A stretch of DNA of 64,000 nucleotides from Nitrosomonas mobilis (GTDB taxonomy: Bacteria > Pseudomonadota > Gammaproteobacteria > Burkholderiales > Nitrosomonadaceae), in the NCBI RefSeq assembly GCF_900103035.1, contig NZ_FMWO01000020.1, positions 62,001 through 126,000 on the forward strand, written 5' to 3'. Of this stretch, positions 17,127-27,344 are shown in pieces; within the stretch, counting starts at the first letter, position 1; the number at the start of each line of letters is the position of its first letter. Position numbers and translations under genes: made by a program. The notes below the pieces were generated by a model. The model searched no databases and was not told where the DNA came from. It was given only the letters and a program-made list of their open reading frames with translations.

Positions 17127-19751
17127 TTTGGCCGTATTCTGCAGATCCGATAATTGCCTTGTGGTGGAATTACCAAGATAGCCTTGTGCAATACGATAAT
17201 AAACCTTGCGTAAAGGTGTGCCATCGTAGCGATAGATAATACGCGAGTTGATTTCACCAGGAGCGATGAGGCTGGCTTCGGGGCTATCGTTTTGCTGGGT
17301 AAGTTCATCAAAGGCTCGTTTTCTCATGCCAACCATAAGAATCGGACGGTGAATCGGTTCGCCTGATGCTTGCCAGTAATCGTACATAACTGCGGGTTCA
17401 CCAAATACATTGCGCGAACGAATATCCGCAGTAAGCGGATGGTGGCTGTAGAATGTTAGTGCGCTTGCAATTGACCATTTGCTCAGTCCGATAATAACGG
17501 GCATTTCACCTGTCTGCTGTTTAATCTCATCAGCAATCTTTTCGATTTCAGCGGTAGTTTCCTTCCAGAAATAGTGCTCATTTAGAAATTGATAGGGAAG
17601 ACCCGGTATGCCGAGCGTGGCATAGTGCAGCACAAAGGCATAGGCCATCAGTGAAATGACGATAGTCGGTTGCCAGGCGGCGCGCAGGCGCGTGGAAGCT
17701 TTCCTGAAGAGGTCTTGCTGCCCCATTATCCAGGCCATAGTTGGCAGTAGCGCAAGCCAGAGTGGGCTGTTCCAGTGAAAACGTGGCGTATCATAAGTGC
17801 TCAGGACCAGGAAAATTAACAGCGGGATGCCGGTAAAAATGCCAACAAACAGGTTTTTGCGGGCGAATTCTGGTTTCTTGTCTGATTTAGATAAAACTGA
17901 ATAGAGTGCCAGTATGGCAGCTAGAAATCCTACTGGTGTCAGTATAACGGCAATGTACGCAATCAGTTTGTGTGTGGAGAAGCCATCTTGGTCACCGCTG
18001 ATTCTGCCTGTTTGGAACAGAAAAGATACCCACTCATGTTCCATGTTCCAGATGATGACCGGAGAGAACATGAGTAGCGCGATTGCTGTAGCAAGATAGG
18101 GGTGAGGGCGGCCCAGCCAGCGGCGCGAGACGGGGTCGAGCAAAACAAATGCCAGTACTGCAAAACCCAGCAATCCAAGTGTGTATTTGGATAGTATCCC
18201 CAACCCAAAGGCAATTCCAGCACCAATCCAGGCGAGATTTTTATTGGCTAGCAGCGCACGTTCAAGGTAATAGAGAGTGGCTATCCAGGCAGCGATCAAT
18301 GGTGCATCCGGAAGCATGGCGAGCCCGCTTACAAACCCGAAAGGTACAACCACAAACAGCATGGTTGCGCACATGGCAGTGGGTTTATCATAAAGGTTGC
18401 GTGCAAATGCGTACAGATAGGCAATGGCAATCAGTCCGCAGATAAAAGCACCTATTCGCACACCAAACTCATTCTGGCCGAAGAGCGCAGTACCGAGCCA
18501 GATCAGCCACGCCACCATGGGAGGATGATCGTAGAAACTCAAGCCCATGTGCTGCGCATATTGCCAATAGTAGGCTTCATCTGGAATAAGCTGGGCGACA
18601 CCCAGATAGACAAACCGCAACAGAATGGCAAAGCCGATAACTCCTACAGCTGCTGTTCGCCAGCGTATATCCGGCGGGGCAGCCGGGCCTGTGCGTGGAA
18701 AGACGTAAAATGCCGACCCCAGGTAATTCACTAGTGCTGCGATAACAATCGCTGGAAAAATAGCCCAACCAACAGGTATATTCCAGGTATAAATCAACCA
18801 GGCGAGCACGCCACCGCGTAGTAGCAAGGAAAATAGACCGATTGTCAGGAAACGCAGAAATGTTTTCCAGCGTAACTGACCATCGTGATGTATGCGGAAA
18901 GACCACTTGGAATTCAGCGTGTAGTTAAAAGTAGCGGCTGCAACGAAACTGCTCATGTGTGCCAGAGCCAGCCCGATACCCTGAGAAATCAAAAGCTGAA
19001 AAATCAGCACATCAACAAATACACCCAGAAACCCAACAAAAGCAAAACGGCTGGCGGTATGCACTGAGGCGGTGCCACCCGCCAGGGTGATCAGTCGCTG
19101 CAAGTAAATCAGGTTGTGCCCGAAGGATAATTTCGAACTGCCACGTGTACGGTCACGAAAGCAGATGGGAATTTCCTTGATGCGCAACTTTCCTTGACCC
19201 GACATAATCAGTTCCAGCAGGATTTTGTAGCCATGTGCCTTTTCTGGTATGTATTGCACCAGTTCTTTGCGAAAGGCAAAAAAACCAGAAGTGGCATCAT
19301 TAACGTCACAGATGACACGTGCGAGCCAGCCGCCAGCACGTGACAGCCAGCGGCGATAAAAAGGCCAGTTTTCAGTACTTCCACCAGTTACGTAGCGGCT
19401 GCCGATCACGATATCGTGACTGCCGTCCATTACTGGCTGCACCAGATTGATCAGCTGCTCGGGCGGATGGCTCAGGTCTGCATCCATGACTGCAATGACT
19501 TCATGGCTTGCTGCGCGCACACCCTCTAGAATGGAAGCAGTTAAATCAGGAGAAGCGTGTCGCTCAATGAGCTTTACGTTACGTGTAGTTGCCCATTGGG
19601 CGATTTTTGTCTGGGTACCATCGGTCGAACCATCATCAACAATAATGACTTCAAAATCTGCTTCTACTGAATTTAATGAAAACAGACTAGTGAGGAGAGG
19701 ATCAATATTAACCGCTTCATTAAGCGTGGGGATGATCAGGGAAAATTGCAT
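17094..19751 (-). CDS. Three-domain glycosyltransferase: GT2 + GtrA-like + ArnT/PMT-like
   Basis: 885 residues. Residues about 1-230 form a family-2 polyprenyl-phosphate glycosyltransferase (IIPTLNEAVNI, VDDGSTDGTQ, and the DxD in MDADLSHP). Residues about 235-355 form a GtrA-like four-helix membrane domain. Residues about 365-870 are a multi-membrane ArnT/PMT-type glycosyltransferase with the acidic periplasmic loop IPDEAYYWQYAQHMG. Together these could charge a polyprenyl phosphate with a sugar, flip it and transfer it to a periplasmic acceptor. Sugar and acceptor are unknown. It starts 8 bp after mltG, so it ends the fab operon transcript. Confidence 0.85.
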   Translation of the reverse strand: MQFSLIIPTLNEAVNIDPLLTSLFSLNSVEADFEVIIVDDGSTDGTQTKIAQWATTRNVKLIERHASPDLTASILEGVRAASHEVIAVMDADLSHPPEQLINLVQPVMDGSHDIVIGSRYVTGGSTENWPFYRRWLSRAGGWLARVICDVNDATSGFFAFRKELVQYIPEKAHGYKILLELIMSGQGKLRIKEIPICFRDRTRGSSKLSFGHNLIYLQRLITLAGGTASVHTASRFAFVGFLGVFVDVLIFQLLISQGIGLALAHMSSFVAAATFNYTLNSKWSFRIHHDGQLRWKTFLRFLTIGLFSLLLRGGVLAWLIYTWNIPVGWAIFPAIVIAALVNYLGSAFYVFPRTGPAAPPDIRWRTAAVGVIGFAILLRFVYLGVAQLIPDEAYYWQYAQHMGLSFYDHPPMVAWLIWLGTALFGQNEFGVRIGAFICGLIAIAYLYAFARNLYDKPTAMCATMLFVVVPFGFVSGLAMLPDAPLIAAWIATLYYLERALLANKNLAWIGAGIAFGLGILSKYTLGLLGFAVLAFVLLDPVSRRWLGRPHPYLATAIALLMFSPVIIWNMEHEWVSFLFQTGRISGDQDGFSTHKLIAYIAVILTPVGFLAAILALYSVLSKSDKKPEFARKNLFVGIFTGIPLLIFLVLSTYDTPRFHWNSPLWLALLPTMAWIMGQQDLFRKASTRLRAAWQPTIVISLMAYAFVLHYATLGIPGLPYQFLNEHYFWKETTAEIEKIADEIKQQTGEMPVIIGLSKWSIASALTFYSHHPLTADIRSRNVFGEPAVMYDYWQASGEPIHRPILMVGMRKRAFDELTQQNDSPEASLIAPGEINSRIIYRYDGTPLRKVYYRIAQGYLGNSTTRQLSDLQNTAKSVIMPKISAD

Positions 19752-19759
19752 GTGGGTAT

Positions 19760-20809
19760 TCAGTTTATTGTAAGATTTTGACTGCTGGAACGGTTATTAC
19801 GCGTTTTCTGGTACTGAGTAACTGCGCGATTATGTTCGGCCAGCGTCGTCGAGAAATAAGAGGTGCCATCGCCTCTGGCGACAAAATAAATTGCTTTGGT
19901 ATCCGCAGGGTTGAATGCCGCCTGGATAGAAGCCAGACTGGGCATAGCGATCGGCGTGGGGGGTAGCCCGGTACGTGTATAGGTGTTATAGGGGTGATCG
20001 GTCTGTAGGTCAATTTTGCGCAAATTGCCATCGAATTTATCCCCCAGCCCATAGATCACGGTCGGATCAGTCTGTAATCTCATGCCCAAGCGTAGGCGAT
20101 TGATGAATACACCTGCGATCAGATTGCGTTCATGGGCAACACTAGTTTCTTTTTCGATGATAGAAGCGAGAACCAACCCTTCATAAGGGTTCGATAAAGG
20201 TAGGGATGGTTGTCGTAACCGCCATGCTGTTTCAAGATGAGCTTGCATGATGTGATAGGCACGTTTCAATATTGCGATGTCACTATCATTTTTTTTAAAA
20301 AAATAGGTGTCTGGGAAAAATAGTCCTTCGGCACCAGGGGCATTTGCCTCGATCAGTCGTAATATTTTTTGCTCGTCGAGCTGTAGCGAATCATGCCGAA
20401 TAGCAGGATGTTCATTCAGCGTTTGTCTCCATTGGGCAAATGTCCGTCCTTCAATGAAAGTGATTTGATATTGTTTGATTCTTCCCTGAATTAGAAAATT
20501 CAGTAGTTCCATTGGTGAAAGAGGTTCGGTCAGCTCAAAATTACCGGCCTTAATCGCGGTATGCTGTCCCATGAGATAAGCCAGCATTAAAAATGACCAG
20601 TCATTCGGCAGCATCCCGGCTGAGGATAACTTGCTGGCTATTTGTCGTAAGCTGCTGCCAGGGGGAATAGAAAATTCATGTGGAACGGGAAAATCTTTTG
20701 TGGGTGTAGTGAGTAAGGAGTATGTCCAGGCGGATAACAGCAAACTTCCAGCCAGAACCGTCAGTACGACAAGCTTCAGTGATTGCCTCAGGCGGCCAGG
20801 GTTTGACAT
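19760..20809 (-). CDS. mltG: Endolytic transglycosylase MltG (YceG family)
   Basis: 349 residues. One N-terminal membrane anchor (LKLVVLTVLAGSLLLSAW) is followed by a LysM-like segment and the YceG catalytic domain with LASIIEKET, whose Glu (about residue 219) is catalytic. GMRLQTDPTVIYGLG and the ARGDGTSYFSTTLAEHN block follow. MltG cleaves nascent glycan strands in the periplasm and limits their length. It follows fabF, as in many proteobacteria, but the usual tmk/holB are replaced here by a glycosyltransferase gene 8 bp downstream. Confidence 0.94.
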   Translation of the reverse strand: MSNPGRLRQSLKLVVLTVLAGSLLLSAWTYSLLTTPTKDFPVPHEFSIPPGSSLRQIASKLSSAGMLPNDWSFLMLAYLMGQHTAIKAGNFELTEPLSPMELLNFLIQGRIKQYQITFIEGRTFAQWRQTLNEHPAIRHDSLQLDEQKILRLIEANAPGAEGLFFPDTYFFKKNDSDIAILKRAYHIMQAHLETAWRLRQPSLPLSNPYEGLVLASIIEKETSVAHERNLIAGVFINRLRLGMRLQTDPTVIYGLGDKFDGNLRKIDLQTDHPYNTYTRTGLPPTPIAMPSLASIQAAFNPADTKAIYFVARGDGTSYFSTTLAEHNRAVTQYQKTRNNRSSSQNLTIN

Positions 20810-20931
20810 GATTACTTACCAGAAACATTCAATTCAGGCAGGCCAATTTTTATTAGCAAAACAGAAAAAAGACAAAGGTAAATTTCGATCAGCGCCAGCA
20901 TTTGATTGCTGATGTAACAGCCACATGCTGA

Positions 20932-22173
20932 TCAAATTTTACGTAATACCAGTGTCCCGTTTGTTCCGCCAAAACCAAACGAGTTAGATAAGACAACATT
21001 TATTTTCATCTCTCTGGAATGATTGGGAACGTAATCCAGGTCACAGGCAGGATCAGGGTCATGGAGATTTATGGTTGGTGGCGCAATTTGCCGATCAATC
21101 GCCAGTGCCGAGAAAACCGCTTCTACTCCTCCTGCCGCACCGAGCAAATGGCCAGTCATCGATTTGGTTGAACTGACTGCAATTTTTTTTGCCTGGTTAC
21201 CGAAATATTGTTTTACAGCGATGGTTTCAGCCAGATCCCCCAAAGGGGTCGATGTTCCGTGCGCATTTATGTACTCCACCTCATCAAGATTAATCTGTGC
21301 ATTGGTAAGCGCATTTTTCATGCAGCGTGCGGCACCTTCTCCATCATCACAGGGTGCGGTCATATGGTGTGCGTCTGCACTCATGCCAAATCCAGCTAGT
21401 TCCGCATAGATTCTTGCCCCACGCTTGCGGGCATGTTCCAGCTCTTCCAGCACTAGAATGCCGGCACCTTCTCCAAGCACAAACCCATCGCGTTTGAGAT
21501 CCCATGGGCAGCTTGCGGCAACGGGATCATCATTGCTGGTTGAAAGTGCGCGGGCTGATGCAAAACCTCCAACGGTTAAAGGAGTCACGCAGGATTCGGC
21601 TCCACCGCAGACCATGATATCTGCATCACCATATTCAATCATGCGGGCAGAGCAGCCAATGCTGTGTGTTGCCGTGGTGCAGGCCGTTACGATGGCAAGA
21701 TTCGGTCCTTTATAGCCATACATGATGGATAGATTGCCCGCAACCATGTTGATGATGGTGCTTGGAATAAAGAAAGGAGATATCTTGCGTGGTCCGCCAG
21801 CGTGATAGACCTCGTCGGTATGCTCGATCATTGGTAATCCACCGATACCGGATCCTATATTCACGCCGATACGTTCGGCATCAAGTGTTCCCACGTCTTC
21901 AATACCCGCATCCCGAATGGCCTGGATAGCTGCCGCCATGCCGTAATGGATGAATACATCCATACGCCGAGCATCCTTGGCGGAAAGGTAATGAGTAATA
22001 TCAAATTCCTTGACTTCGCCAGCAATGCGTGATGCAAAACTCGATGCATCAAAACGTGTGATTTGGGCGATACCTGATTTTCCAGCAATAATATTCGCCC
22101 AGGCTTCTGTAACGGTGTTACCAACAGGTGAAACAATGCCTAGTCCGGTAATGACTGCTCTGCGTTTGGACAA
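20932..22173 (-). CDS. fabF: 3-oxoacyl-ACP synthase II FabF
   Basis: 413 residues, the standard KAS II length. The catalytic triad is visible: Cys in [12 protein letters not shown], His in [11 protein letters not shown] and His in [13 protein letters not shown]. The protein begins [18 protein letters not shown], so the start is secure. It performs the chain-elongating condensation of malonyl-ACP with acyl-ACP. It sits directly downstream of acpP (46-bp gap) in the classical plsX-fabHDG-acpP-fabF order. Confidence 0.97.
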   Translation of the reverse strand: MSKRRAVITGLGIVSPVGNTVTEAWANIIAGKSGIAQITRFDASSFASRIAGEVKEFDITHYLSAKDARRMDVFIHYGMAAAIQAIRDAGIEDVGTLDAERIGVNIGSGIGGLPMIEHTDEVYHAGGPRKISPFFIPSTIINMVAGNLSIMYGYKGPNLAIVTACTTATHSIGCSARMIEYGDADIMVCGGAESCVTPLTVGGFASARALSTSNDDPVAASCPWDLKRDGFVLGEGAGILVLEELEHARKRGARIYAELAGFGMSADAHHMTAPCDDGEGAARCMKNALTNAQINLDEVEYINAHGTSTPLGDLAETIAVKQYFGNQAKKIAVSSTKSMTGHLLGAAGGVEAVFSALAIDRQIAPPTINLHDPDPACDLDYVPNHSREMKINVVLSNSFGFGGTNGTLVLRKI

Positions 22174-22219
22174 AATCGCTCCTGTAATTCAATAAAAATA
22201 ACGGCCAGGAAATGGCGGT

Positions 22220-22465
22220 CTACTGTGAGGTGCTGGCTGAGACGTAATCAATGGCTTCTTGTACAGTATTGATTTTCTCGGCATGCTCGTCGGGAATCTC
22301 GCATTCAAACTCTTCTTCCAGAGCCATGACCAATTCAACCGTATCGAGTGAATCTGCTCCCAGGTCATTAACAAAGGACGACTCATTTTTGATTTCGTCT
22401 TCCTTCACTCCTAATTGCTCGGCTACGATCTTTTTGATACGTTGTTCTATCTCTGTGATTTCCAT
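22220..22465 (-). CDS. acpP: Acyl carrier protein AcpP
   Basis: Chosen start ATG 22465 gives 81 residues ([12 protein letters not shown]...). An in-frame ATG at 22477 is immediately abutted by GAAAGG, which instead is well spaced for 22465. The phosphopantetheine site [13 protein letters not shown] and the acidic [11 protein letters not shown] helix are canonical. It is the housekeeping acyl carrier of fatty acid synthesis and lies between fabG and fabF. Confidence 0.95.
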   Translation of the reverse strand: MEITEIEQRIKKIVAEQLGVKEDEIKNESSFVNDLGADSLDTVELVMALEEEFECEIPDEHAEKINTVQEAIDYVSASTSQ

Positions 22466-22609
22466 GCGGTTATCCATCCTTTCAGGTTAAAAATTACTAC
22501 AAGTTTATCAAATTAAAACATTGGTTTGGCTCACTTAATCAGGCGAGTCAAGTACATCGCAGCAACTACTAAAAAATTTTATCTGGAATATCGAATTTCA
22601 GGTGTATCT

Positions 22610-23371
22610 TTAACCCATATAGAGGCCACCGTTTACGTGCAGTGTTGTCCCGGTAATATAATCCGCTGCCGGTGATGCCAGAAATGCCACAGCCGCTGCA
22701 ATATCTTGCGGCGTACCCAGTCGTCCTAGCGGGATTTGCTGAGTGAGTGCCTGTTGCTGCTCACTTGAAAGTGCGCGAGTCATATCGGTATCTATAAATC
22801 CGGGAGCAATGCAGTTTACCGTGATATTCCGGGAGCCAATTTCCTTGGCCAGTGACTTGCTGAAGCCGATCATACCGGCCTTGGCAGCTGCGTAATTTGT
22901 TTGCCCGGCATTACCGGTTGCACCGACTACTGAAGTAATATTGATAATACGGCCATTTTTTTCCTTCATCATGTCACGTAATACCGCACGGCTGAGTAAA
23001 TAGACTGCCTTCAAATTGGTTTGCATGATTGTATCCCATTCTTCCTCTTTCATGCGGACCAGCAGATTATCGCGAGTAATGCCGGCATTGTTGACAAGTA
23101 TTGCGATGCCGCCAAGAGATTGTTGTACCGCTTTGATGCCGCTGGTGATTTGCGCGGGGTCAGTGACATCCATGGCGATTCCCATGCCACGAATACCGGC
23201 TATGCTTAAATAGCGCTCAATCTGCTCGGCACCGGCTTGTGTGGTTGCTGTGCCGACAACCATGGCGCCGTGCGTACCAAGTTCAAGCGCGATAGCTTTA
23301 CCAATTCCCCGGCTGGCACCTGTTATCAGCGCAACTCTATTTGTAAATGAGGTATTAGAATTATTTGGCAT
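22610..23371 (-). CDS. fabG: 3-oxoacyl-ACP reductase FabG
   Basis: 253 residues, classical SDR. TGASRGIGKAIA binds NADPH, NNAG is present, and the Ser-Tyr-Lys triad ends in TNYAAAKAG. GFIDTDMTRAL matches FabG. It catalyses the first reduction of each elongation cycle. It lies 24 bp after fabD and 132 bp before acpP. The protein is slightly longer than E. coli FabG because of an N-terminal MPNNSNTSFTN extension. Confidence 0.95.
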   Translation of the reverse strand: MPNNSNTSFTNRVALITGASRGIGKAIALELGTHGAMVVGTATTQAGAEQIERYLSIAGIRGMGIAMDVTDPAQITSGIKAVQQSLGGIAILVNNAGITRDNLLVRMKEEEWDTIMQTNLKAVYLLSRAVLRDMMKEKNGRIINITSVVGATGNAGQTNYAAAKAGMIGFSKSLAKEIGSRNITVNCIAPGFIDTDMTRALSSEQQQALTQQIPLGRLGTPQDIAAAVAFLASPAADYITGTTLHVNGGLYMG

Positions 23372-23395
23372 AACTGGTATGTATCATCCAGAAGA

Positions 23396-24349
23396 CTATT
23401 CTTCTTCAACTGGCCCTGCGGCGATGATGGCCTGCTGCAGATTGGCGGCATCTGAAAGAGTAATGCTGGTCAGGTTTTTATCGATACGGCGCGTCAGACC
23501 AGATAAAACCTTGCCTGGACCACACTCCACGATATGAGTGATACCTTGCGCGGCCATGGCCTGGATGGTTTGTGTCCAGCGTACTGGATAATAAAGCTGC
23601 TGTTCCAGTACGCGTCGCACGTCATCAATTGCGGCGTGATGAGCGTAATCAACATTGTGTAAAACTGGAATAATTGCTGGTTTAATCGTAATTTTTTGTA
23701 GCATCATAGAAAATTTGCTTGCAGCTTCATGCATGAGCGGGCAATGTGATGGAATGCTGACAGGTAATAATACTGCCAGTTTCGCACCATTTTGCTTGGC
23801 AAGTGCAATACCCTGAAGAACAGCAGTTTTGTGACCAGCAATGACGACCTGTCCAAGTGCATTGAAATTGGCAGGCGTCAACGATAACTCCGGTAATTCA
23901 CGTGTCACTTTCTGGCAAAGCATGGCGACTGTATTGTCATCCAGTCCGACAATCGCTGCCATCCCCCCAATACCGTCTGGAACGCTTTCCTGCATGACTT
24001 GTGCACGATATCGCACTAGTTGTAGCGCATCGGCAAAGTCGAGTGCTTCTGCTGCCACCAGCGCGGCATATTCGCCGAGACTATGACCTGCCAGTATCTC
24101 CGGAATGATTCCGCCTGCTTTCCGCCAGGCACGATAAATGGCGATATTGGCTGCCAGCATCACAGGCTGGGTATTGATGGTGAGATTGAGGGTGGATTCC
24201 GGTCCGTTGGCAACCAGTGCCCAGATATCCTGGTGCAGAATTTCGCTGGCTTCCTCGAAAGTTGTCCGGACGACTATATCGTTGGCGTAACCAAGCATCA
24301 TGCCGATTGATTGGGAGCCTTGTCCTGGAAAAACAAAAGCAGTTTTCAT
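23396..24349 (-). CDS. fabD: Malonyl-CoA:ACP transacylase FabD
   Basis: 317 residues. FVFPGQGSQSIGM at the N-terminus and the nucleophile motif GHSLGEYAAL, followed by QVMQESVPDG and GPGKVLSGL, are diagnostic. It transfers malonyl from CoA to ACP. It starts 4 bp after the fabH stop, consistent with one operon and translational coupling. Confidence 0.96.
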   Translation of the reverse strand: MKTAFVFPGQGSQSIGMMLGYANDIVVRTTFEEASEILHQDIWALVANGPESTLNLTINTQPVMLAANIAIYRAWRKAGGIIPEILAGHSLGEYAALVAAEALDFADALQLVRYRAQVMQESVPDGIGGMAAIVGLDDNTVAMLCQKVTRELPELSLTPANFNALGQVVIAGHKTAVLQGIALAKQNGAKLAVLLPVSIPSHCPLMHEAASKFSMMLQKITIKPAIIPVLHNVDYAHHAAIDDVRRVLEQQLYYPVRWTQTIQAMAAQGITHIVECGPGKVLSGLTRRIDKNLTSITLSDAANLQQAIIAAGPVEEE

Positions 24350-24353
24350 TTTT

Positions 24354-25310
24354 TTACCAGCGTAACAGAACTGAACCCCAGGTAAACCCGCCGCCTACCC
24401 CTTCAAGTATAACATGTTGATTCGACTGAATACGACCGTCCCTGACTGCGAGATCAAGTGCAAGTGGTATTGATGCTGCGGAGGTGTTGCCATGTTGCGA
24501 AACGGTTTCCACAACTTTATCTTCAGGAATACCGAGTTTTTTGGCAGTTGCATTGATGATGCGGATATTGGCCTGATGAGGAATCAGCCAGTCTATATCG
24601 GATGCTTGTAAATTATTGGCTGCCAGTGCTTCCCGTGCGACTTCTTCCAGCACTTTTACCGCAAACTTGAAAACGGTACTACCCTCCATTGCAATATACG
24701 GAGTACCCTTAACCCTGCCGGCACAAATATATCCCGGTGCAGTCAGCGCATCACTATAACGCCCGTTGGCGTGGAGATGCGTGGAGAGGACGCCGGGTTG
24801 TTCACTTTCGGTTAACACAACAGCTCCTGCTCCATCGCCAAATAGTACGCACGTGGTGCGATCCTGCCAGTCGATGATGCGTGAGTAGACTTCGGTCCCG
24901 ACGACCAGCGCATTCCGGCATTTTCCACTACGAATAAACATATCGGCCATTGCCAGTGCATAGATGAAGCCACTGCAGACCGCTTGAACGTCGAATGCCG
25001 GTCCATTTTCTATTCCGAGTTTGTTTTGTAGAATACAGGCAGTGCTGGGGAAAATCATGTCCGGTGTCGTCGTGGCGACAATCACGAGATCAATCGCCTG
25101 CGCAGGAATTTGTGCAGCTTCGAGCGCGTTTCTGCTTGCCTGCAGCGCCAGATCGCTTGCCATCTCATTATCAGCCGCGATATGCCGTTGGGTGATGCCG
25201 GTTCGGGTGCGAATCCATTCGTCGCTGGTATCCACCATCGATTCCAGATCCTGGTTAGTCAGAATTTTCTCTGGCAGATAGCCACCAGTTCCAATAATGC
25301 GTGAATACAT
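24354..25310 (-). CDS. fabH: 3-oxoacyl-ACP synthase III FabH
   Basis: 318 residues. The Cys-His-Asn triad is seen in [20 protein letters not shown] and [23 protein letters not shown] at the start and [13 protein letters not shown] at the end are standard. FabH starts fatty acid chains from acetyl-CoA and malonyl-ACP. It is 9 bp downstream of plsX and 4 bp upstream of fabD. Confidence 0.97.
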   Translation of the reverse strand: MYSRIIGTGGYLPEKILTNQDLESMVDTSDEWIRTRTGITQRHIAADNEMASDLALQASRNALEAAQIPAQAIDLVIVATTTPDMIFPSTACILQNKLGIENGPAFDVQAVCSGFIYALAMADMFIRSGKCRNALVVGTEVYSRIIDWQDRTTCVLFGDGAGAVVLTESEQPGVLSTHLHANGRYSDALTAPGYICAGRVKGTPYIAMEGSTVFKFAVKVLEEVAREALAANNLQASDIDWLIPHQANIRIINATAKKLGIPEDKVVETVSQHGNTSAASIPLALDLAVRDGRIQSNQHVILEGVGGGFTWGSVLLRW

Positions 25311-25319
25311 GTCGATAAC

Positions 25320-26366
25320 CTAATTGACAGACGAAGAGTTCGCAGATAAATGCTGCGTATTGCGTTCAAGCAGTTCGACATGTTCACCCAGCTGACGAAT
25401 CATGCCGCCACGCACTTCGTCCACCGCCCGTTTGATCGCACTGCAAAACGCTACCTTGTCCGCCGAGCCGTGGCTTTTAATGACAATGCCACGCAGACCC
25501 AGCAGGCTGGCGCCATTGTATTGACGATGATCGACGCGTCGCTTGAAAGCGTTGATGACTGGCATGGCCACGACCCCGGCTAGTTTGGTCAATAAATTGC
25601 GCTTAAATTCTTCACGCAGGTAGCTGGCCAGCATTTGTGCCAGTCCTTCCGATGTTTTCAATGCAACATTGCCGACAAAACCATCGCATACCACGACGTT
25701 GGTCGTTCCTTTGTAAATATCATTCCCTTCGACATTGCCATAGAAATTCAAGTCACTGGTGCGAAACAGCTCAGCAGCCTGCTTGACCACGTCATTCCCT
25801 TTGATATCTTCTTCACCAATATTTAATAAACCAATAGTAGGCTCGGGAATATTCTCTACAGACGAGACCAGTGTCGCACCCATCACACCAAACTGCAGCA
25901 GGTGTTCTGCCGTACAGTTGATATTCGCCCCAAGGTCAAGCACGTAGGTGTGTCCGAAAATGGTAGGCAGAACCACGGCCAGTGCCGGCCGGTCGATACC
26001 GGGTATCGTCTTGAGCACGAAACGGGAGGTTGCCAGCAATGCACCGGTGTTGCCGGCGCTGACACAGGCGTGAGCTTCGCCGCTTTTAACAAGATTGATA
26101 CTGACCCGCATGGAAGAGTCTTTTTTGTTACGCAGTGCCAGTGCGGGTGATTCATCCATGCCTACCACCTCACTGGCAGGGTGAATTCTAAGTCTTGGAC
26201 TGAGCGCGACATTGAGTGCCCGGAGCTCTGCTTCGATCGCAGCTTGAATGCCAACCAGAACGATATCGGTTTCCTGGTCCTGGCGCAGATATTCAATGAC
26301 GGAAGGTACGGTAACATGCGGACCATAATCACCACCCATGCAGTCGATTGCGACAGTTGTGTTCAC
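25320..26366 (-). CDS. plsX: Phosphate acyltransferase PlsX
   Basis: 348 residues. [17 protein letters not shown], the [10 protein letters not shown] block and [14 protein letters not shown] identify PlsX, which makes acyl-phosphate from acyl-ACP for phospholipid synthesis. It links the fab genes to membrane lipid production. A 52-bp gap separates it from rpmF upstream. Confidence 0.96.
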   Translation of the reverse strand: MNTTVAIDCMGGDYGPHVTVPSVIEYLRQDQETDIVLVGIQAAIEAELRALNVALSPRLRIHPASEVVGMDESPALALRNKKDSSMRVSINLVKSGEAHACVSAGNTGALLATSRFVLKTIPGIDRPALAVVLPTIFGHTYVLDLGANINCTAEHLLQFGVMGATLVSSVENIPEPTIGLLNIGEEDIKGNDVVKQAAELFRTSDLNFYGNVEGNDIYKGTTNVVVCDGFVGNVALKTSEGLAQMLASYLREEFKRNLLTKLAGVVAMPVINAFKRRVDHRQYNGASLLGLRGIVIKSHGSADKVAFCSAIKRAVDEVRGGMIRQLGEHVELLERNTQHLSANSSSVN

Positions 26367-26418
26367 TGGCGACGGCCATCAGGCAACCTGCCTGGCATAA
26401 TGAAAAAAAAAGGCAAAA

Positions 26419-26601
26419 TTATTCGTCGTTCTTGGTTTTGAGTACCTTGCGTCCACGGTAAAACCCATTTGGACTGATATGGTGGCGCAAATGGGTTTCG
26501 CCAGTCGTTGGTTCAATTGCTAGCGGGGGAGAGGTTAGCGCATCGTGAGAACGGTGCATTCCCCTTTTTGATGGAGATTTTTTATTCTGTTGAACAGCCA
26601 T
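26419..26601 (-). CDS. rpmF: Ribosomal protein bL32
   Basis: 60 residues from ATG 26601 ([20 protein letters not shown]), preceded by CGGAG. An in-frame ATG 17 codons upstream is rejected because all L32 proteins begin MAVQQ/MAVPK. The zinc-ribbon cysteines are absent (Cys-minus form). The rpmF position between yceD and plsX is conserved across proteobacteria. Confidence 0.96.
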   Translation of the reverse strand: MAVQQNKKSPSKRGMHRSHDALTSPPLAIEPTTGETHLRHHISPNGFYRGRKVLKTKNDE

Positions 26602-26717
26602 GATATTGAACTCCGGAAAATAATGGGTAAAAAACTCAAGATTTGGTGCCATAGTCGCTTGCGCCTATTATACAGGCGCACACGTCAGCTTTGGTGTTGG
26701 TTAATCAATAATCAAGT

Positions 26718-27224
26718 CTAGTGTGATTGTTTTAATGATTTCAGCGCTGCGAAAGGATGAGTTTTATTGGCCTGGTTTTGTGTTTTGTGCGGTTTGCCAG
26801 TCTGCCGACAGGTTATATCGTCATGACGTGGCGAAAACGGCAGCCCCAGAATGATTTCGTCCTCAATCAATGCAAAAGCATCCAGTTCTTCCGAAGCCGG
26901 TATGGCATCGACAAGACTGTCCTCGTCGTAGCGAGCGAGTTCGTCTTCGTTTTTTGCCAGTATCAATTCGGACTCCAGGCTGAGTGGATACGACATTTTA
27001 TCCAGACAGCGTTGGCAACAGAGATTGATCATGCCGCGAATCGTTACTCGAAGTACAAGTCTGTCATGCTTGTCGACATCACCACTAAGCTGATAATCAA
27101 TCCTGCCGACATTGTCTGCCAGAAAATCCCGTAAACGGGAAAAATTTTCAGGTAATATGCTGCCACTCAGCGAATCGGTAGCATGAGAAAATTTAAACGC
27201 GTTGATTACCAGTTGCTTGAGCAT
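26718..27224 (-). CDS. yceD: YceD/DUF177 family protein
   Basis: 168 residues. The core contains the Cys pair in CCQRCLDKMSYPL, and a C-terminal acidic stretch (DEDSLVDAIPASEELDAF, then EDEIILGLPFSPRH) matches YceD, a conserved protein co-encoded with L32 and implicated in 23S rRNA processing or stability in bacteria and plastids. It is the first gene of the rpmF-plsX-fab operon. The start codon lies only about 5 nt from the predicted transcription start (see promoter at 27236), so it may be translated almost leaderless. Confidence 0.88.
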   Translation of the reverse strand: MLKQLVINAFKFSHATDSLSGSILPENFSRLRDFLADNVGRIDYQLSGDVDKHDRLVLRVTIRGMINLCCQRCLDKMSYPLSLESELILAKNEDELARYDEDSLVDAIPASEELDAFALIEDEIILGLPFSPRHDDITCRQTGKPHKTQNQANKTHPFAALKSLKQSH

Positions 27225-27235
27225 AAGGCGCGCAT

Positions 27236-27262
27236 ATTATATTTTTTATGCTAACGTGTCAA
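27236..27262 (-). promoter_or_regulatory. Consensus sigma-70 promoter of the yceD-rpmF-plsX-fab operon
   Basis: On the minus strand TTGACA (27262-27257) and TATAAT (27241-27236) are both perfect, with a 15-bp spacer that is shorter than ideal. Transcription would begin near 27229, leaving about 5 nt before the yceD ATG (27224). Confidence 0.6.
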
Positions 27263-27344
27263 AGAATGTCGATCAACTGTCCTGATTGTCCTGCATTGTC
27301 CATTTTTCCACATCAACTATTACGTCTCATCTATTACTTGAATA

